Of a stretch of 52,993 nt of DNA, positions 34,111 to 43,199 are shown one piece after another. Positions within the stretch are counted from its first letter, which is position 1; each line of letters opens with the position of its first letter. The translations under genes were made by a program, and so were the position numbers. The DNA comes from Tissierellia bacterium (GTDB taxonomy: Bacteria; Bacillota; Clostridia; Tissierellales; Tissierellaceae), in contig JAAYHU010000080.1 in NCBI GenBank assembly GCA_012735245.1, positions 1 to 52,993 on the forward strand, read 5' to 3'. The notes beneath the pieces are model-generated. The model had not been told where the DNA came from. It ran no database searches and saw only the letters and a list, made by a program, of their open reading frames with translations.

Positions 34111-35377
34111 CATGTTCTAACATCCATTCTATGAATATTCCATATCCTTTAGTAGGATCATTTACAAAAACATGAGTGATAGCTCCAATTAACTTTCCAT
34201 CTTGAATTATAGGACTACCACTCATTCCTTGGACTATACCACCAGTTAATTCCAGTAATTTTTCATCTGTTACCTTAATTACCATACTTTTTTGGTCTGG
34301 TTTAACTTGTGGCTGAACCTTTAATATTTCTACTTCGAATTTTTCGACTTTATCGTCGTTAACAGTAGTGTAAATATAAGCTTTTCCTTCCTTTACTTCT
34401 TCTTTGAAGCCAATTGGTATAGGTTTGTTTTTTATGGTTTCTAAATACTCTTTTCTCAAGGTTCCAAAAATGCCAAAGGAATTATTTAAAGTTATGTCTC
34501 CTGCAATATTATTTGCCTCATAAAATACTCCTCTGATTTCACCGGGTGAGCCTTTTTTTCCCTGTTCTATTTTTGAAATCCTAGCATTCATTATTTTGCC
34601 CTTATCTACAGAAAGTAATTTCCCTGTATCAGAATCTACTATTCCGTGACCTAAGGCTCCAAATTTACCGCTTTCCTTATCTAAATAGGTTAGTGTACCA
34701 ATGCCAGATGTCTTATCCCTAACCCAAACTCCCAATCTATAACTATTATCCTGTATACATTGTACAGGTGTAGCTTCGGTAATAAATTCAGCTTTATTCC
34801 TCTGAACTAAAATTTTTACTTTTTTGTCCTTTACTTCATTGAGAATTTTAACCACATGTTCAGCATCGTTGACTTTAATTCCATCTATTTCTAAAATACT
34901 GTCTCCAACCTTTATGCCTGCATCCCTTGCAGGACTATATCTTTCATTATCTACACCGATTAGGTCAGTAACTGCTACTACCAGTACACCCTTGGTATTT
35001 AATCTTACTCCTATTGCATTTCCTCCAGGAATTAGTTCTGGTCTATCTATTACGTCTACATTATAGTTCTTAATAGGAATAAGCCCTAAAAATTTAATCT
35101 GTATTTCTGCTTTTCCCGTACCAATTCCATTTAAGGAATAGGTTTTTTTAAAGCTAATATTTTCTGTATTATTTGCACTTGCCTCTATTACATCGTCTTT
35201 TTCCTTATCGGTGCTTAAAGAAAAGGGGAAAGTTATATCTAATGACTTATTTTCTCCTTTGACTATTTTTATATTTGATGGATAAAATAAAATTCTATTA
35301 GATTGGATTATGAAGCTTAGTAAGACTATTATTGAGAATAATGCTATAAATTTTTTGCTAAATTTTAATTTTCCCAA
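34094..35377 (-). CDS. spoIVB: SpoIVB peptidase
   Basis: 427 residues. An N-terminal membrane anchor (KKFIALFSIIVLLSFIIQ), a PDZ domain (about 125-205, KVGDSILEIDGIKV), and an S55 serine peptidase domain with His in FGALGHGIVDSDTG and Ser in GGIVQGMSGSPIIQDGKLIG; YGIFIEWML closes the domain. The forespore SpoIVB protein is secreted into the intermembrane space and triggers pro-sigma-K processing. The start is a TTG at 35377; AGGAGAG lies rather far (12 bases) before it, and an upstream stop excludes a longer frame. Confidence 0.92.
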   Translation of the reverse strand: MGKLKFSKKFIALFSIIVLLSFIIQSNRILFYPSNIKIVKGENKSLDITFPFSLSTDKEKDDVIEASANNTENISFKKTYSLNGIGTGKAEIQIKFLGLIPIKNYNVDVIDRPELIPGGNAIGVRLNTKGVLVVAVTDLIGVDNERYSPARDAGIKVGDSILEIDGIKVNDAEHVVKILNEVKDKKVKILVQRNKAEFITEATPVQCIQDNSYRLGVWVRDKTSGIGTLTYLDKESGKFGALGHGIVDSDTGKLLSVDKGKIMNARISKIEQGKKGSPGEIRGVFYEANNIAGDITLNNSFGIFGTLRKEYLETIKNKPIPIGFKEEVKEGKAYIYTTVNDDKVEKFEVEILKVQPQVKPDQKSMVIKVTDEKLLELTGGIVQGMSGSPIIQDGKLIGAITHVFVNDPTKGYGIFIEWMLEHENNPR

Positions 35378-35437
35378 AGATTTATCACTCTCCTAATTTG
35401 CTTTCTTTTATTCACCTCCTATTTGAAATTTCATATA

Positions 35438-35467
35438 TAATTTAGCCTTTTTTGTCTTTAATTATTC
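35438..35467 (-). promoter_or_regulatory. sigma-F-like (forespore) promoter of spoIVB
   Basis: GAATA (35463-35467) and GGCTAAATTA (35438-35447) on the - strand are exactly 15 bases apart; the second matches GGNNANAMTR at nine of ten positions. The -35 is one base from GYATA. The Bacillus gene is read by sigma-F and sigma-G. Confidence 0.55.
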
Positions 35468-35512
35468 TATATAAATATTTTTTTAAATGGGAACTAACCT
35501 CAAATTTTCCAT

Positions 35513-35546
35513 AAAAAAAGAGTTTTGAATAATAATCAAAACTCTT
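35513..35546 (-). terminator. terminator of recN
   Basis: AAGAGTTTTGA (35536-35546 side) pairs with TCAAAACTCTT (35518-35528 side), 11 bp, followed by a run of seven U residues. Confidence 0.88.
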
Positions 35547-35558
35547 AAATATATACCA

Positions 35559-37253
35559 TTATTTTTTGATTTTTTTTGACATCTCAATCATTTCTGAAGC
35601 ATGTTTTAATGTAGTCTTAGTTAAATTAACTCCTCCCAAAAGTCTGGCCATTTCTTCTATTCTTTCTTCTTCTGAAAGCTTTGTTACCTTTGTTATAGTT
35701 CTATTATCTTTACTTATTTTATTTATTACAAAATGGCTATCTGCCAAAGCTGCAATTTGGGGAAGGTGGGATATACATATTACTTGATGATTTTTTGAAA
35801 TATTGTATATTTTTTCTCCAACTATTTGGGCTGTTCTACCAGATATTCCTGCATCAATCTCATCAAAGATCAGAGTTGGAATTTTATCTAAAACAGCCAA
35901 AATGCTCTTAAAGGCCAACATAATCCTTGACATTTCTCCACCAGAGACAATTTTAGATAAGGATTTTAATCCTTCACCGGGGTTAGTAGATATTAAAAAT
36001 TCAATTTTATCAAAGCCTTGGGGCGTAAAATGTGCACTTCTATTAAAATCTACTTTAAAATCTACATTTGACATATTAAGTTGTGATAGCTCATTCTTAA
36101 CCTTGTCCTCTAAAGCTTCAGCAATTTTCTTTCTTTTTTCAGAAAGCTTTCTACAATTTTCTTCAAGGATTTCTTCCAATTCTTTAATCCTATCTAAGGA
36201 TTTCTCATATTCCTTTTCAAAATTTAACAGCTTGTTTAATCTTTCTTCAGCTTCATCCCTAAATTTAAATATTAAATCAATACTCTTACCATACTTCCTC
36301 TTAAGCTTGTTTACTAGGTCTATTCTTTCATGTAAATAGTTTAACCTTTCCAAATCTATATCAACATTATTAAGATAGTAATTTAATTCCCTGTTTATAT
36401 CTTGTAATTCATAATTTATATCCGATAACCTATTGTAGAATTCCTCTAATTTTTCATCAAATTCTTTCCCATTAGCGATTAAAGCTAAGGCTTTATTTAC
36501 TAAGTTTATGGCTCCTTGAAAATTGTAATCATCGCTATCTAAATGGGACAAGGCTAATTCTATAGATTGGGATATTTTGCTTATATTTGAAAGCTTTCTA
36601 AATTCAGCTTCTATCCTGTGTTCATCTTCTTCTGTTAGATTGGCTTCATCAATTTCCTCTATTTGAAATCTTAATATATCAATTTCCCTACCTCTTTCAC
36701 TACTATCCATAGTCAAGGATTTTATCTTTTTCTTCTCCTCTTGTACTTCATCATAGATTTCCTTAATCTTTGATTTTAATCGATTAAAGTCTTCATCTCC
36801 AAAGGCATCTACCAACAGCTGATGATTACTTATATCCAAAAGGGATTGATGTTCATGTTGGCCAAATATATCTACTAGTTTTGTTGTTATAGATTTTAGC
36901 ATTGTCAGATTCAAAGTTCTTCCATTTACCTTAGAAAGGCTTGGCCCATTTGCAGGTATTTCTTTAGTTATTATCAATAGGTTATCATGATCTATATCTA
37001 TTGCTAGTTCATCTAAAATTGGCTTTAAAGTAGATAGGTCTTCAATATAAAAAACTCCTTCTAGTACAGCCTTGTCACAGCCAGTACGGATAAACTCCTT
37101 GCTTGTCCTAGAGCCAAGGATCATTCCTAGGGCTTCTATTAAAATAGATTTACCAGAACCTGTTTCTCCAGTAATTACATTAAGGCCCTTAGTGAAATTA
37201 ATCTTTATATTATCTATAATAGCAAAATCTTTTATACTTAATTCTACTAACAT
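35559..37253 (-). CDS. recN: DNA repair protein RecN
   Basis: 564 residues, SMC-like ATPase for double-strand break repair. N-terminal Walker A in ITGETGSGKSILIEALGMI, a central coiled coil (about 150-360), the signature LSKIVSGGEMSRIMLAFKSI and Walker B TLIFDEIDAGISG followed by ICISHLPQIAALAD. In most Clostridia argR precedes recN; here tlyA does so directly. Confidence 0.95.
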   Translation of the reverse strand: MLVELSIKDFAIIDNIKINFTKGLNVITGETGSGKSILIEALGMILGSRTSKEFIRTGCDKAVLEGVFYIEDLSTLKPILDELAIDIDHDNLLIITKEIPANGPSLSKVNGRTLNLTMLKSITTKLVDIFGQHEHQSLLDISNHQLLVDAFGDEDFNRLKSKIKEIYDEVQEEKKKIKSLTMDSSERGREIDILRFQIEEIDEANLTEEDEHRIEAEFRKLSNISKISQSIELALSHLDSDDYNFQGAINLVNKALALIANGKEFDEKLEEFYNRLSDINYELQDINRELNYYLNNVDIDLERLNYLHERIDLVNKLKRKYGKSIDLIFKFRDEAEERLNKLLNFEKEYEKSLDRIKELEEILEENCRKLSEKRKKIAEALEDKVKNELSQLNMSNVDFKVDFNRSAHFTPQGFDKIEFLISTNPGEGLKSLSKIVSGGEMSRIMLAFKSILAVLDKIPTLIFDEIDAGISGRTAQIVGEKIYNISKNHQVICISHLPQIAALADSHFVINKISKDNRTITKVTKLSEEERIEEMARLLGGVNLTKTTLKHASEMIEMSKKIKK

Positions 37254-37279
37254 ATAATACCCCCAAGTTAGTATAAAAA

Positions 37280-38077
37280 TTAACTTAGATTGTGATGAGC
37301 CTCGTCTATAATATTTAAGATCTCCTTATTTTCAATTGTTTTCTCACAGTTGTTCCTCAAATAAATTAAAAATTCTATATTTCCAGTAGCTCCTGTAATA
37401 GGCGAATAAGATAGTCCATTGATGCCAAATCCTAAGCCTTTAGAAAATTCAGCTATTGATTCAATTACCTCATAATGAATATTTTTATCTCTTACTATGC
37501 CTTTCTTGCCCACCTTGTCTCTACCTGCTTCAAATTGAGGTTTGATTAATGCAATTACCTCTCCATTTTCTTTTAGTAGGCTTTTTGCCACTGGTAAAAC
37601 CAATCTTAATGAAATAAAGGAAACATCAATAGATATGAAATCAATTTTTTCTCCAATATCATCATAGGTTACATTTCTAATATTAGTTCGTTCCATTACA
37701 ATAACTCGAGGATCATTTCTTAGCCTCCAGTCTAATTGGCCATAGCCTACATCTACTGCAAAGACCTTTGAAACACCATTTTGCAACATACAGTCGGTAA
37801 ATCCTCCAGTTGATGCCCCAATATCCATGGCCACCTTATTAGCTAGATCAATTTTGAACAATTCTATGGCCTTCTCTAATTTTAATCCTCCCCTACTGAC
37901 GTAGGTAATGGGATTTTCTTTTATAATTATTTCTACGTCCTCATCTAATTTTTCACCAGGTTTGTCTATCCTTCTGTTTCCAACAAAAACTGAACCTTCC
38001 ATTATTACCCTTTTAGCCTTTTCCCTAGATTCGACTAAACCCTTTTCAAACAAAATAACATCTGCTCTTTTTTTCAC
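37280..38077 (-). CDS. tlyA: TlyA/YqxC family rRNA methyltransferase
   Basis: 265 residues. An S4 domain (1-60, MKKRADVILFEKGLVESREK) plus an FtsJ-like SAM methyltransferase domain (MDIGASTGGFTDCMLQNG, VDVGYGQLDWRLR, IKPQFEAG). TlyA proteins 2'-O-methylate 16S and/or 23S rRNA; older annotations call them hemolysin A. GTG start after GGAGGATTGTA. Between ispA and recN. Confidence 0.88.
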   Translation of the reverse strand: MKKRADVILFEKGLVESREKAKRVIMEGSVFVGNRRIDKPGEKLDEDVEIIIKENPITYVSRGGLKLEKAIELFKIDLANKVAMDIGASTGGFTDCMLQNGVSKVFAVDVGYGQLDWRLRNDPRVIVMERTNIRNVTYDDIGEKIDFISIDVSFISLRLVLPVAKSLLKENGEVIALIKPQFEAGRDKVGKKGIVRDKNIHYEVIESIAEFSKGLGFGINGLSYSPITGATGNIEFLIYLRNNCEKTIENKEILNIIDEAHHNLS

Positions 38078-38091
38078 TACAATCCTCCATT

Positions 38092-38961
38092 TTATATTAT
38101 TCTATCGATTAATTTTTTTGTTAGAATTTCAAAAAACTCTGAATCCCTACTTTTTAATTTTTTCAAACAACTAATTGCATTATAACTGTATTCTTCTACA
38201 GCTTCCTTTCCTTTATTAATATCATAAAAAGACAAAAATGTTAACTTTTTAATATGTGCATCTTGCTCCTCATCTAAGATATCATCCCTAATCTGATAAG
38301 CAAGACCTAAGTTTAAACCAAATTCTCTTATATATTCAATTTCTTCTTCATCTGCTTCTCCAACTATGGCACCAGAAACTAAGGCTGCCTGTATTAAGGC
38401 AGCGGTCTTTGCCTTATACATAAACATTATCTTTTCTTCTGTCACTGTATCATGGCTTAATAAAAGATCCACCACTTGTCCACCTATCATACCATAAATA
38501 CCAGAATACTTACTTATTTCCTTTAAGGCCCTTGTATATTTTTTATAATCATTAATATCCTTAGCATTATTATCAATAAATTCTAAGATTAGCTCAAAAG
38601 ATAGATTTAATAACCCATCACCAGCTAAAATAGCCATGGCATCGCCAAATACCTTGTGATTTGTAGGCTTTCCTCTCCTAAAATCATCATTATCCATTGC
38701 TGGAAGATCATCATGTATTAATGAATATGTATGTATTAATTCAATCCCTATTGCAAAGGGCATTATTTCACTGAGCTGATTATTGAACATCTCATAAGAT
38801 TTTATTGCCATAATAGGTCTTAATCTTTTGCCACCAGTAAACAAACTATATTCAATAGATTCTAAGATCCTTTTTTGAAAACAATCCTTATTCTGGACTA
38901 ACTTCCCTAACTCTATGTCTATTAAAGATTTTACTCTTTCTAGTTCTTCGTTAAAATTCAT
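38092..38961 (-). CDS. ispA: polyprenyl synthetase (farnesyl diphosphate synthase type)
   Basis: 289 residues. It condenses IPP onto allylic diphosphates. First Asp-rich motif HDDLPAMDNDDFRRGKP, second YQIRDDILDEEQD, plus GGKRLRPIMAIKS and GGQVVDLL. The stretch after the second motif is shorter than usual: the common ~12-residue loop before the Lys-Thr-Tyr/Phe motif is nearly absent (HIKKLTFLSFY follows immediately). It supplies C15/C20 precursors together with IspH. The dxs gene that often follows in Clostridia is absent. Confidence 0.88.
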   Translation of the reverse strand: MNFNEELERVKSLIDIELGKLVQNKDCFQKRILESIEYSLFTGGKRLRPIMAIKSYEMFNNQLSEIMPFAIGIELIHTYSLIHDDLPAMDNDDFRRGKPTNHKVFGDAMAILAGDGLLNLSFELILEFIDNNAKDINDYKKYTRALKEISKYSGIYGMIGGQVVDLLLSHDTVTEEKIMFMYKAKTAALIQAALVSGAIVGEADEEEIEYIREFGLNLGLAYQIRDDILDEEQDAHIKKLTFLSFYDINKGKEAVEEYSYNAISCLKKLKSRDSEFFEILTKKLIDRII

Positions 38962-38962
38962 T

Positions 38963-39184
38963 TTATACCTCCATGGAAAATGTTTCTTCCTTCATGCTTT
39001 CATCATCTTCTAATATGATTTTTATTTCCCCTTCAGCCTTAGTAATTAAGTCCTTACAATGATTGTACAGTTCAACTCCCCTTTTAAATTTTTCAAGGGC
39101 TTCCTTAAGTGTACAATTTTCACTTTCAAGTTCAATTAAGATCTTTTCCAATTCTAATATAGCTTCTTCATAAGCTAAATTCAT
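38963..39184 (-). CDS. xseB: exodeoxyribonuclease VII small subunit
   Basis: 73 residues. The XseB signature YEEAILELEKILIELESENC and LKEALEKFKRGVELYNHCKD are clear. It forms coiled complexes with XseA to degrade single-stranded DNA. Its start overlaps the xseA stop by 17 bases, and it ends 1 base before ispA. Confidence 0.92.
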   Translation of the reverse strand: MNLAYEEAILELEKILIELESENCTLKEALEKFKRGVELYNHCKDLITKAEGEIKIILEDDESMKEETFSMEV

Positions 39185-40397
39185 CTATTTTCTCCCCTTT
39201 TTCAATATTGTCTACTATTGATAAGATCTTCCCATCCTTAAGTATTATGCCAATTTTATCTCCTAAATTAATATTATCTATAGATTTAACTAGATTATCC
39301 CTATTATCTACTATAATACCGTAGCCTCTATCTATGGCCATATTTGGATTAAGAAGTTCTAATTTTCCCTTTAATTCTTGGAGTTCAGCCTTTTTTTCAC
39401 TAAGCTTCTTCTCCATAATATAGTTTAAATCTTTAAAAATGTTATCTATTTCAATCTTCTTATCCTTTAATTGATTTAATGGACTGAACAAGTTTAGCTT
39501 TGTATCAAAATTTTCTAATTCCAACTTATAATCCCTAATTTTTTTATGCATTATATTTTTAAGTTCATCGTATTTGTTTTGTAATTCCTTTAATAGATAT
39601 GTAATATCAGGTACAGCAAGCTCTGCTGCAGCTGAAGGAGTTGGAGCCCTTAGGTCAGCAACAAAATCTGCAATGGTAAAATCAGTTTCATGGCCAACAG
39701 CACTGATGACTGGTGTCTTTAATTTATAAATAGTCCTAGCTAACTTTTCACTATTGAAGGCAAATAGCTCCTCGATGGAGCCCCCTCCCCTTCCAGTAAT
39801 TATCAAATCAATATCATCTCTACTATCTAGATATTCCAATCCTTTACATATTTCTTCAGGAGCATTAATGCCCTGGACTAAGGTTGGATAAATCAATATA
39901 TTACATGGAGGAAATCTTCTTTTTATTATAGTTATAATGTCCCTTATGGCAGCACCAGTTGAAGAAGTAACTACTCCTATTTTTCTTGGCATTGAAGGAA
40001 TCTGTTTTTTGTTTTCCTGGGAGAATAAACCTTCCTTCTCTAACCTGTTTTTTAATTCCTCAAAGGCCTTATATAGTTCACCAATGCCGCTTGCTTTTAT
40101 ATCTTTAACATAGAGCTGATATTCCCCTTCCCTTTCATATACTGATATATAGCCTGTGGCAATTATCTTCATTCCATCTTCAAGTTTAAAGTTTAATCTT
40201 TCATTATCTCCTTTAAACATTACAGCCTTTATCTTTCCCCTATCATCCTTTAAACTAAAGTACATGTGACCACTATAATGGTGTTTGAAGTTTGAAATTT
40301 CTCCTTCCACAGATATATTGGATAAAACCATGTCACTTAGGAGAATCCGCTTTATATAATTATTAACCTCACTTACCTTTAAGGGTTTAAGCTCCAT
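39168..40397 (-). CDS. xseA: exodeoxyribonuclease VII large subunit
   Basis: 409 residues. N-terminal OB-fold (about 1-100; SVEGEISNFKHHYSGHMYFS), catalytic domain with IGVVTSSTGAAIRDI, LIITGRGGGSIEELFAFN and AVGHETDFTIADFVADLRAP, then a coiled coil (about 260-350) that binds XseB. ATG at 40397 chosen for TGGAGGTAATT upstream; the nusB stop is 2 bases before. Confidence 0.94.
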   Translation of the reverse strand: MELKPLKVSEVNNYIKRILLSDMVLSNISVEGEISNFKHHYSGHMYFSLKDDRGKIKAVMFKGDNERLNFKLEDGMKIIATGYISVYEREGEYQLYVKDIKASGIGELYKAFEELKNRLEKEGLFSQENKKQIPSMPRKIGVVTSSTGAAIRDIITIIKRRFPPCNILIYPTLVQGINAPEEICKGLEYLDSRDDIDLIITGRGGGSIEELFAFNSEKLARTIYKLKTPVISAVGHETDFTIADFVADLRAPTPSAAAELAVPDITYLLKELQNKYDELKNIMHKKIRDYKLELENFDTKLNLFSPLNQLKDKKIEIDNIFKDLNYIMEKKLSEKKAELQELKGKLELLNPNMAIDRGYGIIVDNRDNLVKSIDNINLGDKIGIILKDGKILSIVDNIEKGEKIDEFSL

Positions 40398-40399
40398 AA

Positions 40400-40819
40400 T
40401 TACCTCCACAATTTATCCTTATCGAGGGATCTGACAATACTGCCCAATACACCATTTATGAATTTATAGGAATCTTCATTACTGTATTTTTTGGCTGTTT
40501 CTATGGCTTCATTTATTGAAACCTCAATAGGTATATCTTCCCTATATAGAATTTCATACAGGGCTATTCTTAAAATAGCCAAGTCTATTTTTGCCAACCT
40601 GTTTATCTTCCAGCCTTCAAGAGTGCTTTCAATATGGTTATCAATAGTTTCTATATTGTTCTTAATTTTTGTATAAGCATCTACAATATATTCTTTTTCA
40701 GACTGATCAAAAGAAAAGTTTTCAAAGAAAAGGGATAAAGCTTCCTCCGAATAATCATCATTTATTTCCATTTGATAGATTAATTTCATAGTTCCTTCTC
40801 TTGCTTGTTTTCTTCCCAT
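40400..40819 (-). CDS. nusB: transcription antitermination factor NusB
   Basis: 139 residues, all-helical RNA-binding protein. Landmarks: RKQAREGTMKLIYQMEIN at the start, AKIDLAILRIALYEILYRED in the middle, and EDSYKFINGVLGSIVRSL at the end. It helps transcribe rRNA operons without early termination. Followed directly by xseA. Confidence 0.94.
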   Translation of the reverse strand: MGRKQAREGTMKLIYQMEINDDYSEEALSLFFENFSFDQSEKEYIVDAYTKIKNNIETIDNHIESTLEGWKINRLAKIDLAILRIALYEILYREDIPIEVSINEAIETAKKYSNEDSYKFINGVLGSIVRSLDKDKLWR

Positions 40820-40854
40820 AATTCCTCCTGCAACATCATAATAGAATATCTAAA

Positions 40855-40879
40855 TTACCCTCTGATCTACAGAGGGTAA
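40855..40879 (-). terminator. weak terminator between asp23 and nusB
   Basis: TTACCCTCTG (40870-40879 side) pairs with CAGAGGGTAA (40855-40864 side), 10 bp with a five-base loop; the following UUUAG tract is short, so partial read-through into nusB is likely. Confidence 0.6.
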
Positions 40880-40884
40880 ATATA

Positions 40885-41280
40885 TTATTTTACTCTAGGC
40901 TCATCTTCAGTATCGGTTTTCTTAGCAATATGAACTCCTTGAATGTTGACATTTACCTCAACAACTTCCAAACCAGTCATTGTCTCTACTGATTTCTTAA
41001 CATTTTCTTGGATTTTCTCTCCTAATTCTTTTATTTTTGTACCATATTCTACGATAATGTACAAATCTATGGCAGCTTGTTTATCTCCAACTTCAACTTT
41101 AACACCCTTGGACAAGTTTTTCATGCCAAGAATATCAGCTATCCCTCCAGTTATACCTCCACTCATTCCAGCAACTCCTTCTACTTCAGTGGCTGCAATA
41201 CCTGCTATAATTGCTACTACATCATCTGATATTCTAACATTTCCGAATTCATTACCTTCATTGTTTAACATCCCGTTCAA
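40885..41280 (-). CDS. Asp23/Gls24 family envelope stress-type protein
   Basis: About 131 residues. Asp23 segments: VRISDDVVAIIAGIAATEVE, GVKVEVGDKQAAIDLYIIVE and VVEVNVNIQGVHI. These proteins collect at the membrane via partners such as AmaP; in Bacillus the equivalent gene yqhY precedes nusB. I choose the TTG at 41280 with GGAGG 8 bases upstream; the longer frame would begin inside that Shine-Dalgarno sequence. accB and accC, present between spoIIIAH and yqhY in Bacillus, are absent here. Confidence 0.88.
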   Translation of the reverse strand: MNGMLNNEGNEFGNVRISDDVVAIIAGIAATEVEGVAGMSGGITGGIADILGMKNLSKGVKVEVGDKQAAIDLYIIVEYGTKIKELGEKIQENVKKSVETMTGLEVVEVNVNIQGVHIAKKTDTEDEPRVK

Positions 41281-41316
41281 TATTAACACCTCCAAACATC
41301 TTCTGTATTTAAAATA

Positions 41317-41345
41317 ATTATATCAGAGCCCATTAGTATTTACAA
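41317..41345 (-). promoter_or_regulatory. strong sigma-A promoter of asp23-nusB
   Basis: Perfect TATAAT (41317-41322) preceded by TGA (extended -10), with TTGTAA (41340-41345) exactly 17 bases upstream on the - strand. It gives the vegetative genes their own transcription behind the sporulation operon. Confidence 0.68.
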
Positions 41346-41351
41346 ACATTT

Positions 41352-41978
41352 CTATTGTTTTTTCATTATTTTAATATCCTTTGTATCGAAATCAGTCTCT
41401 GATTTAACTATCTCAAGTATTTTAACCATATCCTGCTCATTTAACTCAGGGGCAGATACTACTACCTTTATATCCTTATTAGTCAAAAATACAATTGCAT
41501 CATCATATCCTTTACTTTTTATCAAACCTTCAATTTGAAGTTCTATCTCTGAGTTATTGCCTAATTTAATTATTTCTCTTTGTGCATCTGCTCTAACGGC
41601 TTCAGAGGTATTTTCATTATTGATAATTTCTTGCAGCCTATCTACTAAGGTTGCCCTTAGCTTATCTCTGGATAATCTATATTCTACAAAATAGTTTTTA
41701 GTATCCTTAAGGGCATCAGAATACATGGTTTCCAAGACTTCACTTTCTTCATCTATAGCTGTTTCTATTATATCTACATGGTCTGTTGGATCTAAAACTA
41801 ATTGATCTTCCGTATCCCTTAACTCTAAATTCCTTGCCATTTCCTCAAGCTCATGGTTTTGATAATCTCTAGAGGATTTAATTTGTGCCTGTTGAGTAAA
41901 ATGGTGATTAAGGTATCCTGTAAAAACCAATAGTAAAACTAATAAACCGATAAACACAGGTCTTTTGATTTTAAACAT
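41352..41978 (-). CDS. spoIIIAH: stage III sporulation protein AH
   Basis: 208 residues. One N-terminal membrane helix (PVFIGLLVLLLVFTGYL), a linker, and a C-terminal ring-building domain (YscJ/FliF-like, about 110-208, GYDDAIVFLTNKDIKVVVSA). In the mother-cell membrane AH meets forespore SpoIIQ to make the feeding-tube channel. Last gene of the spoIIIA operon. Confidence 0.92.
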   Translation of the reverse strand: MFKIKRPVFIGLLVLLLVFTGYLNHHFTQQAQIKSSRDYQNHELEEMARNLELRDTEDQLVLDPTDHVDIIETAIDEESEVLETMYSDALKDTKNYFVEYRLSRDKLRATLVDRLQEIINNENTSEAVRADAQREIIKLGNNSEIELQIEGLIKSKGYDDAIVFLTNKDIKVVVSAPELNEQDMVKILEIVKSETDFDTKDIKIMKKQ

Positions 41979-41990
41979 ATTTATTCCCCC

Positions 41991-42572
41991 TTACTTACTT
42001 GAATATACTTGAACTTTATTTCCCGTTATCCCCAGTACAGTTTTTACAGCTTCGTAAAGCTTTTCTTTAACCTCCGGGTCATCTGCGCCTTCTGCTATTA
42101 CTATAACACCCAGTACCTTAGGCTTGATCTCCTTTACTACTAAAAGGGAGCCATCACTTCCCCTTGTAACTACCTGCATAGTCAAATCTTCTCTTTGGAC
42201 CTGCCTTGTACCTCCTTCTCCATCATTTTCTACTATATTTTCCGTTGATTTAGTAGTATTTGTTGCCGTGATTTTTTCAACACTATTTTCTAAGGTTACC
42301 ATTACATTTACTTTGCCCACTCCTTCTAACTTGCTAAGAATATTCGCCAACTTCTTTTCTAAATAAGCACTATAATCCATTTCCTCCTCATAGGAAACTT
42401 GTGATTTAAATTCATTTTCTGTATTTGGGGCCTCCTTTTTTGAGTCAAGAATATAATTAGCTACAATTAAAAATATGATTGATATTCCTAATATTATGAA
42501 TAAATTGTTAATAAACTTTTTATTATTTATACTCTCTAGATGCTTCTTTATTTTATCAAATAAATCATTCAT
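41991..42572 (-). CDS. spoIIIAG: stage III sporulation protein AG
   Basis: 193 residues. N-terminal helix (NNLFIILGISIIFLIVANYI) followed by the ring-building domain with LEGVGKVNVMVTLENS and LGVIVIAEGADDPEVKEKL. It forms a large ring in the channel between mother cell and forespore. It overlaps spoIIIAF by 8 bases. Confidence 0.93.
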   Translation of the reverse strand: MNDLFDKIKKHLESINNKKFINNLFIILGISIIFLIVANYILDSKKEAPNTENEFKSQVSYEEEMDYSAYLEKKLANILSKLEGVGKVNVMVTLENSVEKITATNTTKSTENIVENDGEGGTRQVQREDLTMQVVTRGSDGSLLVVKEIKPKVLGVIVIAEGADDPEVKEKLYEAVKTVLGITGNKVQVYSSK

Positions 42573-43191
42573 TTATTTCACCTATCCCCTTTTTATAGAT
42601 TTTTATGTTTATTCTATTCTTTTCAATTCCGTACTTGTCACTAATTAAGGCCTTTATACTTTCATCATTATTGTATTCAGTAAAGTCCTTTTCTAAATTA
42701 CGATTTATTTCAATCGGCTCTATCTTTTCAATAGATATCCTTCCTTGACTATTATTTCGGGTCTTCTCTCTAATGTATAGGACCAGATAGTCTATCTGAC
42801 CATAATTATCCTCATCTTTTAATATAGAAATATCTCCGTCAACTAATTCATATTCCGTTTCATTTTCTATTAGGCTTTGTAAATCTTCCACTATTTTTTT
42901 TAGATAGATTTTCTCAATTTGCCTTTCTTGATTATGATAAATTTCTTCAAGTTCCCAACTGTTAAAAGTCTCTGGCTTAGCATAGTTAAATACAACCTTG
43001 TCTAAGCTAAAATCAAACCTAAATAATTTGGCAAAGGGATTGATTATAGTAAAGATAATTAGTAGGCCTATTACTAGCCTTATATATTTTTTTAGATTTC
43101 CCTTTGGCATTATTAGTTCTGCAATTGAAATCAATATGAAAAGTACAACTATATCCCTTAGCCATGAATTGATAAAAGAAACTACACCCAT
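42565..43191 (-). CDS. spoIIIAF: stage III sporulation protein AF
   Basis: 208 residues. Two membrane helices near the N-terminus (IVVLFILISIAELIMPKG, KKYIRLVIGLLIIFTIINPF), typical of SpoIIIAF, then a ring-building-like domain ending in KYGIEKNRINIKIYKKG. It is part of the mother-cell half of the channel. Between AE and AG as in all spore formers. Confidence 0.92.
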   Translation of the reverse strand: MGVVSFINSWLRDIVVLFILISIAELIMPKGNLKKYIRLVIGLLIIFTIINPFAKLFRFDFSLDKVVFNYAKPETFNSWELEEIYHNQERQIEKIYLKKIVEDLQSLIENETEYELVDGDISILKDEDNYGQIDYLVLYIREKTRNNSQGRISIEKIEPIEINRNLEKDFTEYNNDESIKALISDKYGIEKNRINIKIYKKGIGEINE

Positions 43192-43199
43192 ATGACCAC

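Noticed and set aside
35803-36339. Open frame on the + strand inside recN
   Set aside because: Antisense shadow of the coiled-coil coding region; Ser/Leu/Phe-rich composition is the complement of Glu/Lys-rich codons.
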